DNA of 64,000 bases from Lysinibacillus pakistanensis (GTDB lineage: Bacteria > Bacillota > Bacilli > Bacillales_A > Planococcaceae). The DNA lies in NCBI RefSeq assembly GCF_030123245.1, contig NZ_CP126101.1:3346501-3410500 (forward strand). Direction: 5' to 3'. Below are positions 41,110-49,250 of this stretch, one piece after another. The notes beneath the pieces were generated by a model. The model did no database searches and was not told the DNA's origin. It saw only the letters and a program-made list of their open reading frames with translations. The number at the start of each line of letters is the position of its first letter. The stretch's first letter is position 1. The translations under genes and the position numbers were made by a program.

Positions 41110-42033
41110 TTAATACAATTTAAAAATAACACCTACTAAAGAGTACACAATCACTGTTGAAAACAAAATAGTCATATGGAATAGTGAGAAGACAAACATT
41201 TTTGTCGCCCATTTAGTTTGATCCTTGTTACTATGATAGCCGTAAATACTCATTACAAGCCATGCGATACTAAGCAATAACGCCACAAGCATAATGCCAA
41301 TACTTAAAGAGCCGAATAGAAAACTTGATAAAATTAGTAATAGTAAATAAAAGTTCGTTTGATAATACGTTCGGCGCATTCCTTTTACAACCGGAAGCAT
41401 TGGAACTTTAGCCGCCTCATAGTCAGCATGCTTACGAATAGCTATTGCATAAAAATGAGGCATCTGCCATATAACCATAACAAAAAATAGACCGAGTATT
41501 GCTGGATGTGTAATGTCGGAAGAGACTGCTGCCCAACCAATGACAGGTGGAATCGCACCACCTAAACTTCCGATTTCTGTATTATAGATAGTGCGCCGCT
41601 TTGTCCACATTGTATACGGCACTACATACAAAAATACTCCAAGGAAACCAAATGCTGCAGCTAGTGGTGATGCAAGATATAGTACAGCCACACCCAAAAT
41701 AAGCATAGTAAATGCCAAAGTCAGAGTAGATTTCGTGGACATCTCGCCTGTAACTGTAGGACGACTTTGCGTACGAGGCATAATAGCATCAATGTCCCGA
41801 TCATAGACATTATTAAATGCTCCAGCGGCTCCTATAACAAGTGCGGAACCTATAGTGGCAAAAATAATTTCAGGAATATTCTCGATAAAAGTCATTTTAT
41901 TTTTGTACATCCCCAGCGTTAAACCAGCCCACATAGGAATTAAATTGGATTTAATAATCCCTGTTTTAACTGTTTGCGCTAAAATAGTAGAGCGAGATTG
42001 TTGTTGATGCTCCGTTTTTAGATTTTGTTCCAT
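41110..42033 (-). CDS. ctaB: Protoheme IX farnesyltransferase (heme O synthase)
   Basis: Adds a farnesyl group to heme B for cytochrome aa3/caa3 oxidases. 307 residues, about nine membrane helices; UbiA-family Asp motifs in NNVYDRDIDAIMPRTQSRP (~75-93) and the second conserved region YAIAIRKHADYEAAKVPMLP (~195-214). ATG 42033. It stands alone; ctaA and the oxidase genes are not in the window, unlike the B. subtilis cta cluster. Confidence 0.95.
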   Translation of the reverse strand: MEQNLKTEHQQQSRSTILAQTVKTGIIKSNLIPMWAGLTLGMYKNKMTFIENIPEIIFATIGSALVIGAAGAFNNVYDRDIDAIMPRTQSRPTVTGEMSTKSTLTLAFTMLILGVAVLYLASPLAAAFGFLGVFLYVVPYTMWTKRRTIYNTEIGSLGGAIPPVIGWAAVSSDITHPAILGLFFVMVIWQMPHFYAIAIRKHADYEAAKVPMLPVVKGMRRTYYQTNFYLLLLILSSFLFGSLSIGIMLVALLLSIAWLVMSIYGYHSNKDQTKWATKMFVFSLFHMTILFSTVIVYSLVGVIFKLY

Positions 42034-42342
42034 TCATCTTAATTCCTTTTCTCTCTTAATTTCTACAAGCTATCCTCAATAGAAAACGACAAATTTTGCA
42101 TACATATCAAATTATTATTTTACCTCTTGAAGCTAGAGTCTGTCTCTATGTTCACATAAAGTACATGATTTCTTTATCGTAAGTATAAGGAAGTAGTTCC
42201 ATTCACAACATCTTCTATGATACCACCGACTGTTGTGAATTTGAACCTTATTGCCTTGATTCTTTGCATATTGCTATTCAAGAAAAACAATCTATTTTAT
42301 ACTAATGTGTATGTTTGGACTATATAAAGGAGTGTCTACCAC
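42034..42342. other. Intergenic region with long inverted repeat before proC
   Basis: About 310 bp. ATTCACAACA (42201-42210) and TGTTGTGAAT (42231-42240) are perfect inverted copies separated by 20 bp, about 100 bp upstream of proC. No T-run follows; it could be an operator or leader hairpin. No gene or known riboswitch was recognised. Confidence 0.6.
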
Positions 42343-43143
42343 GTGAAATATGGATTTATCGGCCTTGGTAATATGGCGACAGCTATTATTAAAGGTATGT
42401 GCAAAAGCGGGGATTTCGATTCTACCATGATCTACGGTTATAATCGGACGAAAGCCAAAACAACAAAATTAGCAACCTCTTACGGTATTCAAGCTACAAG
42501 CTCTATCGCAGCAATTATGTCAAATTGTGACATTATTATCCTTGGTGTTAAGCCTCAAATGCTGCCAGATGTTTTACCAGAGTTAAAAAAATATTTACAT
42601 GACAATCACGTCATTGTTTCCATTGCTGCAGGCAAAAATATTACATATCTACAAGATTATTTATCTGAGGATACCCCTATTATTCGTGTAATGCCAAATA
42701 TCAATGCCCTTATCGGCGCATCCACAAGCTGTTATACAGCAAGTGAGCAAGTATCAACTGCACAGCTTCAACTCGTTATTTCCTTGTTTGAAACAGTTGG
42801 CACAATTATTGAGGTGCCAGAACGTTTATTTTCTATTTTTACAACAATAGGTGGGGCTTCACCAGCATTTACTTATATGTATATCGACGCTTTAGCACGT
42901 GCAGCTGTACGTGAAGGAATGCCAAAAGATATGGCACTGAATATAGCTGCAAATGCAGTGCTCGGTAGTGCTAAAATGATTTTACAATCACAGGAACATC
43001 CATGGGCACTTGTCGATCAGGTCTGCTCACCAGGTGGAACTACTATTCAAGGTGTATCCTCCTTACAAAGCAATCATTTTGAAACAACGATTCATGATGC
43101 GGTAGCTGCTGTGACGGATAAAGATAGGAGCTTATCCAAATAA
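42343..43143 (+). CDS. proC: Pyrroline-5-carboxylate reductase
   Basis: NAD(P)H-dependent last step of proline synthesis. 266 residues: Rossmann motif GFIGLGNMATAIIKGM (~4-19), ILGVKPQML (~66), the active-site/dimer region TTIGGASPAFTYMYIDALARAAVREGMP (~167-194), and VDQVCSPGGTTIQGVSSLQ near the end. GTG 42343 follows AAAGGAG. Monocistronic. Bacilli often have several paralogues; which one this is cannot be told. Confidence 0.94.
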   Translation: MKYGFIGLGNMATAIIKGMCKSGDFDSTMIYGYNRTKAKTTKLATSYGIQATSSIAAIMSNCDIIILGVKPQMLPDVLPELKKYLHDNHVIVSIAAGKNITYLQDYLSEDTPIIRVMPNINALIGASTSCYTASEQVSTAQLQLVISLFETVGTIIEVPERLFSIFTTIGGASPAFTYMYIDALARAAVREGMPKDMALNIAANAVLGSAKMILQSQEHPWALVDQVCSPGGTTIQGVSSLQSNHFETTIHDAVAAVTDKDRSLSK

Positions 43144-43158
43144 ATTTTTAAACAATAT

Positions 43159-43190
43159 GAAAGCCGAGACAACACATGTCTCGACTTTCA
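43159..43190. terminator. Bidirectional terminator between proC and the alpha/beta hydrolase gene
   Basis: TGAAAGCCGAGACA/TGTCTCGACTTTCA stem (one mismatch) with a five-base loop between convergent genes. Confidence 0.8.
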
Positions 43191-43844
43191 TTATTGATAA
43201 TTTTCTTGTAACTCCTGCGCTAAAAAGGCAGTAAGGTCTCGTAAGTTTTCTGGTGTAACACCATGTCCATCTGCATACTGTTTAAATGTTACAGTTGCTC
43301 CAAACTGCTCAAAAGTCTCTTTACTTTCTGTACCCCATTGTGGCGGAATAACATAATCATAATCACCATGAGAAATAAAAGCACGTAGATGATTAATTGG
43401 GCGAATTGCATATTCTTCTGTAACAAACTTTGGTGTATAGCCACTTAATGCTACTACCCCAGTAATTAAATTGCCCATTACAAAGGCAAGTGATTGTGCC
43501 AAAACTGCTCCTTGACTAAAGCCCAGCACGAATACTTTATGCGGATCAATTTGATATTCGTCAATAGCCTCTAACACAAATCGTTGTAAAGCTACTAAAA
43601 CTTTATCAAAGATTTCACGGTCTGGTTTACCAACCTCTTGGATAGTGAAAAAAGCATAGCCAGGCTTTTGGGTAATAGGTCCACGTAAACTAAAAATATG
43701 GCATTGTTCTTTAAAATCCTGCACTAATTGTGGTAAATCATCTTCATGACTACCCATTCCATGCAGTAAAAAAATCGCTGGATATTTTTTATGAGGGTCC
43801 ATAGTAGTAGGTTGTGTATGTTTAAAGGTAAATGGTGTATTCAT
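43191..43844 (-). CDS. Alpha/beta-hydrolase (carboxylesterase/phospholipase type)
   Basis: About 217 residues from ATG 43844 (AAAGGA 8 bp upstream). Oxyanion loop AIFLLHGMGSHEDD (~23), nucleophile elbow GFSQGAVLAQ (~110), acid in ISHGDYDYVIP (~165) and His in YADGHGVTPEN (~195). Resembles the short esterases related to human acyl-protein thioesterase and YtaP/dienelactone hydrolases. Cytoplasmic, no signal peptide. Substrate unknown. Confidence 0.88.
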   Translation of the reverse strand: MNTPFTFKHTQPTTMDPHKKYPAIFLLHGMGSHEDDLPQLVQDFKEQCHIFSLRGPITQKPGYAFFTIQEVGKPDREIFDKVLVALQRFVLEAIDEYQIDPHKVFVLGFSQGAVLAQSLAFVMGNLITGVVALSGYTPKFVTEEYAIRPINHLRAFISHGDYDYVIPPQWGTESKETFEQFGATVTFKQYADGHGVTPENLRDLTAFLAQELQENYQ

Positions 43845-44035
43845 GAACAAAATCCTTTCAAATGGAATCATTATTATCTTACCATATTCATTTCCTGCAT
43901 AACTTATTTATTGCTCATATTTCAGTGGACCGTTTAAAATGTTGCCATTTGAGTACGCTTCAATTGTGCCTCTGGTTCTTTTATTAATTCCCCTGCTGAA
44001 TTCTTTCTTCCGGCCATCATACAGCTCAGACATTA

Positions 44036-44062
44036 TAAAAAACTACCTAACATATTAGGTAG
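44036..44062 (-). terminator. Intrinsic terminator after the 44077 gene
   Basis: Minus strand CTACCTAA/TTAGGTAG with a four-base loop followed by six T. Confidence 0.85.
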
Positions 44063-44076
44063 CCTCTAAGAAAAAC

Positions 44077-44634
44077 TTATTTCAATTTAGTTCGATTTAT
44101 TAATTGATCTGTATGGTATGCAATATAACCATTCACAATGCGGATGGTTTCTTGTGGATCAGCATTAAATAGGAGTTTTGATTGCTCTGCGGTCGTCACC
44201 AATACCGTTATTAAATCCATACGCATAGAATGACCAGCAGAACTATAAGCATAATCGTAAATGATATCCTCCTCTACTAACCCGTCTGTCTCATATTGCT
44301 TATGAAACAATTTTTTCGCTTCATCGATTTGCTCAGCGACCTGTTGACGGATACGTAGCTGATGCATCAATAATTCTTCCTCAAGCTCCGCTGGCTTTAA
44401 CCATTCTTTATTTACAAGCATTTTTAAGAGTTCTTTTTCCCAAACCTGCTCATTTTCAGTAAAATATAGCATATTCACCATCAGTCTATCCCAAAAATCA
44501 AATTGAGACTGTGCCGATTCACGCTGCATTGCAATTGTTTCTTTAAAGTGTTGCTCTACCTTTGAAATATCCATATTGCGCACTAAATGATTACACACAT
44601 TTTCAATAAACTTATTTGCCTCTTCTTGTGCCAT
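44077..44634 (-). CDS. Hypothetical helical protein
   Basis: 185 residues from ATG 44634. Almost wholly alpha-helical and acidic: AQEEANKFIENVCNHLVRNM, MQRESAQSQFDFWDRLMVNM, ELEEELLMHQLRIRQQVAEQ, IVNGYIAYHTDQLINRTKL. No membrane helix or signal. Not recognised; it does not match a family I can name. Monocistronic. Confidence 0.65.
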   Translation of the reverse strand: MAQEEANKFIENVCNHLVRNMDISKVEQHFKETIAMQRESAQSQFDFWDRLMVNMLYFTENEQVWEKELLKMLVNKEWLKPAELEEELLMHQLRIRQQVAEQIDEAKKLFHKQYETDGLVEEDIIYDYAYSSAGHSMRMDLITVLVTTAEQSKLLFNADPQETIRIVNGYIAYHTDQLINRTKLK

Positions 44635-44905
44635 AAAAACCGTCCTTTATATCTACAAATCAAATCATCTCTATCATACCATGATTGTAGAATATAAAGA
44701 AACGGGCAATCCCTATGCCTGAAATGACGGTTGTTGGAATAACACTGAAACGACAAATTCAATGACAGGACGGCTAACAATCTCCACAATTACACGATAT
44801 GTGTTACTGTGGAGTCCATAATCCTTCACAACTAGGCATTTTCTTTAACATCTATGATAAGCATTCGTTATTTGGAGGAAGACTTACTGAAAAGCTCCAT
44901 TCATA

Positions 44906-47083
44906 TTAATTTTCTAGAACTGAAATTGAATCTAATATACTCTTCACATGATTGTGAAGTGATTTGTAGGATTCCTGCAATATTTCCGGCTGTATAGGCT
45001 TACTGAATAAAAAGCCCTGTACAGCATCACACTTACTATTGACTAAATAGCTTAGCTGATCTATCTCCTCTATTCCCTCTGCAACTACCTTTAACTGTAG
45101 ATGCTTGGCCATTGAAAGAATCATGTCTACTAATGCCTTATCTGTAGAATCTGCATGTATCTTTTGGACAAAAGAACGATCTATCTTTAAACAATCTATC
45201 GGAAAATCCTTCAGATAAGATAGGGATGAATAGCCTGTCCCAAAATCATCTACTGCAATGGTCACACCAAGTCCCTTTAGTTGAAGTAATATTGTCGTCA
45301 TATGATTGCTGTTGATCGTCATGCTTTCTGTAATTTCTAGCTGTAAAAATTGTGCATCCAACTGTGTCTTGTCAAGCACTTGTTGTATCATTTCCACTAG
45401 ATTTTGCTGAAAAAGTTGACCTAATGATAAATTAACAGCCACCTTCATTGGAGGTAGGCCGGCTGCTTCCCATTGTTTCACTTGTCTACAGGCTGTTTCT
45501 AACACCCATTGTCCGATAGGGATAATCAAACCAGATTCCTCAGCAATTGGAATGAAAACCCCTGGCGAAATCCACCCCTTTTTTGGATGCTGCCATCTGA
45601 TTAAAGCTTCTACTGATTTTATTTCACCTGATTGTAGATTGATTTGAGGCTGATATTCCAAATAAAGCTCCTGGTTGTCTAGTGCATCATGTAAATCATT
45701 TTCTAATACAAGACGCTCTGTCATTTCACTAGACATGGAGGATTCATAAAATCGTATACGTGATGGAATCTTATGTGCTTCATGCATCGCATAGAGTGCA
45801 AATCTAAGAAGTTCTTCCTCCCTATTTGAATCTGTAGGAAATAAAGAAATTCCAATATTGAGCTGACTATTGAGGGAAAAATGTTGTACTTGAAATGACT
45901 CCTCCATGACCAATTGAAGCTGCTGACTTAGCTGGGTTAATTGATGGGTATGAACTACTTCATCGATAAAAATCACAAAATAATCCTCTCTCAGCATACA
46001 AAGATCATATTTCTCTGGTATCACGTTTTTCAGCCGTTGTGCAATCAGATTGATCATCTGGTCTGCATATGTATTACCTAAAGATGCTTTAATAGCTGAA
46101 ATCCTTTCGATACCAATGGCAATAATTGCTTTATGCGATGCAGTTATGTATAAATTTCTTTTTAATGTCTCCATTAAAAAACGATCATTTGGCAGGTTCG
46201 TTACTTCATTGTGATAGGCCATATAATGCATTTGTTCACGAGATTTTTCTAGATGCTCTTGTGTATCCATTAGTTGTTGAAAAGGCTTTTCAATAGATGA
46301 AAAATAAATTGCTCTAAATAAAAGGTAGAAAGAGCTTAACTGAAAAATATGACCAATAAAGTTTTTAATGTCATAAACATCACGATATATTGTAAAAAGA
46401 TAATCACTCATGATTAAATAAATCGCACTGCCCACCGAAAGAAAAATTATTTTTGGTGCTCTTTTAAATTTTTTTAGTAAAACTATAATAATGACGATGT
46501 GTAACAGGACCGCTAAATATTGCAAAGTATTTTTTAATGCTGTAGGCCCTTCTCCTTCAATGATTAGTGATGGCAAGATAGGTGTAGGAGCATAAAGAAT
46601 AGCAAAACAAGCTATAATTATTAAAAACGGCAGCGGATAAATCTGCCAACGAAAGGTGATTTTAACTTCCTTGTCTTTCATAAAAAGAAGCACAAGACCA
46701 CCAATCGATAAAAGCAATCTCCCTAGCATATAGAACCATGTGGCAGCATATGGTGTACTCTCTGTAATGAAGAAAGGCATTCCTTTATAGGATAGGGAAT
46801 GGGCTATTTCTATTAAGCTAATGGTTAAAAATAAAGCGCCAGCATAGAGAACTCGTTTCGATAAAATATAGGGTGAAACTAACCAGGCCTGAATCGAAAT
46901 CGCCATGGTTACCACAATAATGAGGATTTCCATCATTAAATGAATTGTGACATAGTTGTTCTTACCGAAGATGCCATATAATTGGTCCCCACCTAAAGCA
47001 ATGACACTTAAGAAAATCACAGTTAATACAAGAAATTGACTCCCCCTTTTTACAAATGAAAAATCATCATTGAATTTCCCCAT
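44906..47083 (-). CDS. Membrane cyclic-di-GMP phosphodiesterase (MASE3-like, degenerate GGDEF, EAL)
   Basis: 725 residues. Eight or so N-terminal membrane helices with YKGMPFFITESTPYAATWFYMLGRLLLS, typical of the MASE3 sensor domain (~1-265). A GGDEF fold follows (~285-445) but its signature is replaced by CMLREDYFVIFIDE, so no cyclase activity is expected. The EAL domain (~460-715) is intact: VEALIRWQHPKKGW, LEITESMT, VDDFGTGYSSLSYL, IDCLKIDRSFV, VAEGIEE. It should lower c-di-GMP and favour motility. ATG 47083 follows GGAGGG. No c-di-GMP riboswitch was found upstream. Confidence 0.92.
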   Translation of the reverse strand: MGKFNDDFSFVKRGSQFLVLTVIFLSVIALGGDQLYGIFGKNNYVTIHLMMEILIIVVTMAISIQAWLVSPYILSKRVLYAGALFLTISLIEIAHSLSYKGMPFFITESTPYAATWFYMLGRLLLSIGGLVLLFMKDKEVKITFRWQIYPLPFLIIIACFAILYAPTPILPSLIIEGEGPTALKNTLQYLAVLLHIVIIIVLLKKFKRAPKIIFLSVGSAIYLIMSDYLFTIYRDVYDIKNFIGHIFQLSSFYLLFRAIYFSSIEKPFQQLMDTQEHLEKSREQMHYMAYHNEVTNLPNDRFLMETLKRNLYITASHKAIIAIGIERISAIKASLGNTYADQMINLIAQRLKNVIPEKYDLCMLREDYFVIFIDEVVHTHQLTQLSQQLQLVMEESFQVQHFSLNSQLNIGISLFPTDSNREEELLRFALYAMHEAHKIPSRIRFYESSMSSEMTERLVLENDLHDALDNQELYLEYQPQINLQSGEIKSVEALIRWQHPKKGWISPGVFIPIAEESGLIIPIGQWVLETACRQVKQWEAAGLPPMKVAVNLSLGQLFQQNLVEMIQQVLDKTQLDAQFLQLEITESMTINSNHMTTILLQLKGLGVTIAVDDFGTGYSSLSYLKDFPIDCLKIDRSFVQKIHADSTDKALVDMILSMAKHLQLKVVAEGIEEIDQLSYLVNSKCDAVQGFLFSKPIQPEILQESYKSLHNHVKSILDSISVLEN

Positions 47084-47195
47084 TGTAACTTCCCTCCTTT
47101 ACTTAAGACTTTTTTCAATATTTCATTTAGAAATATTGGAATAATTATACTATAAAATACCCCTAATAACAGAGGTTTCGATTTTCCATTTGATT

Positions 47196-47690
47196 ATCAA
47201 TTATGCCTCAACATAATTGCGTCAGGAATCGGCTTTGTGCTTAGGCCTGCGTGATGCAGGTCAGTTAGCCGTTATCGCATGGATGCGATGATTTTAGGCT
47301 AACATCCTTTATTAACTCCTTTTCGATTCCTTGACATCCGCGGCTTTGGGCCAACAGATGTTTTTTGTGCGAAAGCGTAGTGCTAACGTAGCGGCAGCAA
47401 CATGATGTTTTTTGTGCGAAAGCGTAGTGCTAACGTAGAGGCAGCAACATGATGTTGGTCACTCAGTCGTGTGTTGTTGTTGTTGCTGTCGCTTCGCTTT
47501 CGCACAGATAAATTGCCACAGGACGTGGGGTTCTTAGACTAAGTTCCTCTATTTCAGCGGGAGTTTGGACACCCTCTGAAAAGTAGCTTTAATTCACATT
47601 CATCTCACCACCTATTGAGGTGGGCTACTTCTGTATCTGCCGCTGCCGCTACGCTTTCGATACAAAAAACATTGCTGAAAGAAGTTAAAA
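47196..47690 (-). repeat. Composite intergenic repeat region, copy C
   Basis: About 500 bp without a gene. From 47199: CAATTATG/CATAATTG hairpin; GTCAGGAATCG (47221) and the inverted CGATTCCTTGACA (47324-47336) flank a 115-bp block with nested GTTAGCC/GGCTAAC and ATCGCAT/ATGCGAT stems. Then two direct copies of a ~50-bp unit (TGTGCGAAAGCGTAGTGCTA, GGCAGCAACATGATGTT, 47367 and 47414). Then 47461-47640 matches copy A in reverse (GGTGGTGAGATGAATGTG, CCGCTGAA hairpin, TTTATCTGTGCGAAAGCGAA). No transposase remains. Confidence 0.7.
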
Positions 47691-47728
47691 AACATAGGTT
47701 ATTGCCTGATTAGCTTGAATAATGGTCA

Positions 47729-47761
47729 CAAAAAAGATGCCTCGATTTTCGAGACATCTTT
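47729..47761 (-). terminator. Intrinsic terminator after the TPR gene
   Basis: AAGATGCCTCGA/TCGAGACATCTT stem (one mismatch) with a short loop; on the minus strand six T follow. Confidence 0.82.
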
Positions 47762-47767
47762 CCCTTG

Positions 47768-48469
47768 CTATGAAAATACATAGCTATCCATATTATCCAT
47801 CGTATTTTGTATAGCTTCCCGCAGTGATCGCTGATGCTCTCCACAAGCGGCAAGGGCCTCCTCTAAGGTAATTGCGGCATTTGCCATAAACGGTGCCAGC
47901 TGTAAATCCTTCGCTAATTGAATCAGGACAAGCGCTTTATTCCACTTCCAGCGTGCGTTATGGGGATCTAAATAAATTGCTTGCTCTAAATAGCCGAGTG
48001 CATCAAAGGGCATCCAGCCAAAACGGTGCATCGTTTGTCCTGCAATTCCCCAATATAGAGCCTTATTTGGATTTTCCTTAACAGCTTGTTTAAAACAATG
48101 CACACTCTCATTGTAATGGTGCGCAAACAAAAATAATTCACCTTGCGTAAAAAATGATTGTGCTTTTTCATAGGGCGTACCTATTTTCGCTATATTCTCT
48201 AGCTCTTGGATACGCCTAGAAAATTCAGCCTCATCCTTTATTCCACGAATTTCTACGACAGTATCTGATTCAGGATAGCTTTCATCTGAGCGCTCCACAT
48301 GCTGAGTTTCAACTCCTAGCATAGACTTAGGGTAGCTAGCAAAATCATACTCTTCTAATAATTGTATATATTTTTCAGCTAACGCCTTTTCCGCTTCATC
48401 TGTCACTTGCTTAGCTGCCTCATAGCATTTCATTAGCTCTCCATTATAAAAATAATCATCCATCGTCAT
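47768..48469 (-). CDS. TPR-repeat protein
   Basis: 233 residues from ATG 48469 (GGAGG 8 bp upstream). C-terminal half carries tetratricopeptide-like repeats: AQSFFTQGELFLFAHHYNES then VHCFKQAVKENPNKALYWGI, ALGYLEQAIYLDPHNARWKW. N-terminal ~85 residues are charged (MTMDDYFYNGELMKCYEAAKQ). Cytoplasmic; probably a protein-interaction scaffold. Partner unknown. Confidence 0.75.
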   Translation of the reverse strand: MTMDDYFYNGELMKCYEAAKQVTDEAEKALAEKYIQLLEEYDFASYPKSMLGVETQHVERSDESYPESDTVVEIRGIKDEAEFSRRIQELENIAKIGTPYEKAQSFFTQGELFLFAHHYNESVHCFKQAVKENPNKALYWGIAGQTMHRFGWMPFDALGYLEQAIYLDPHNARWKWNKALVLIQLAKDLQLAPFMANAAITLEEALAACGEHQRSLREAIQNTMDNMDSYVFS

Positions 48470-48576
48470 TCTAACTTCCTCCAATGTACAACTTTTCAGT
48501 ATATTTAGTATACACTAACTACAATAAAAAAAAGACTGCTCAAAATTTAACTTTCGAAACAGTCTCATCATTCATG

Positions 48577-49056
48577 CTATTTTTTTAATACCTCTGTCTT
48601 TAAGAATGCTCGTAAATCTTCCTCAGGTAATGCACCTACAAAGCGATTAACCTCTTTACCACCCTCGAAACGGATAAACGTTGGAGTCGCTTCGATATTG
48701 TACTTACTCCCTAAATCGTCATACTCATAAAGATTCAGTTGAGCAATATCAACACCTAACTCATCAGCAATTGGCATTAATACAGGTGTAAATGCTTTAC
48801 AATGCATACATATTGGACTGAAGAAATAGGCATTTACATCTTCTCCAGCCTTGATTTTTTTCTCTAATTCATCAGGCAGCATAATATTTTGGTAGTTTTT
48901 ATCATCTAATTGATCGATTGTCTCTTGTTTCAGTTCTTTGTCGCCATACAAATCCTTAGCATTTGCTAGCTTACTTTTGTTCGACACATTTGTTAGCACA
49001 ATAATTGCTGCAAATAGTACAACAATAATGGAGCCAATAATCAGTAATTTTTTCAT
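48577..49056 (-). CDS. Membrane-anchored thioredoxin-like protein
   Basis: 159 residues. N-terminal anchor (KKLLIIGSIIVVLFAAIIVL), linker, then thioredoxin fold with active site FFSPICMHCKAF (C-M-H-C, ~83-86), cis-Pro loop EATPTFIRFEGG (~127) and GALPEEDL. The extracytoplasmic domain suggests disulphide reduction or formation on exported proteins. ICMHC rather than WCGPC implies a more oxidising potential. Divergent from the YhgE/Pip gene. Confidence 0.85.
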   Translation of the reverse strand: MKKLLIIGSIIVVLFAAIIVLTNVSNKSKLANAKDLYGDKELKQETIDQLDDKNYQNIMLPDELEKKIKAGEDVNAYFFSPICMHCKAFTPVLMPIADELGVDIAQLNLYEYDDLGSKYNIEATPTFIRFEGGKEVNRFVGALPEEDLRAFLKTEVLKK

Positions 49057-49250
49057 GTGTTCCTCCTTTTAGACACTAAAAATACCCTAAATTTAGTGTA
49101 TTCGCGACTTGATTATAAAGTATTTTGAAATCCTAGTAAACTAATTTGCCTTTAATAATAAGTTTTTCCACAATTCAAACATAATTTGGCCCAAATTTGG
49201 GAACATACATATTAAAGATCTAGCTCAAAATGAATGTGGAGGTGGTTACA

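Noticed and set aside
43908..44033. 41-codon minus-strand ORF (MSELYDGRKKEFSRG...)
   Set aside because: Reads plausibly but has no Shine-Dalgarno and begins right after a terminator; the YSNG stretch is too short to call a transposase relic.
47084..47340. c-di-GMP riboswitch upstream of the EAL gene
   Set aside because: A short GCACAAAGCC stretch looked suggestive, but the other GEMM-I conserved blocks and tetraloop-receptor stems are missing.
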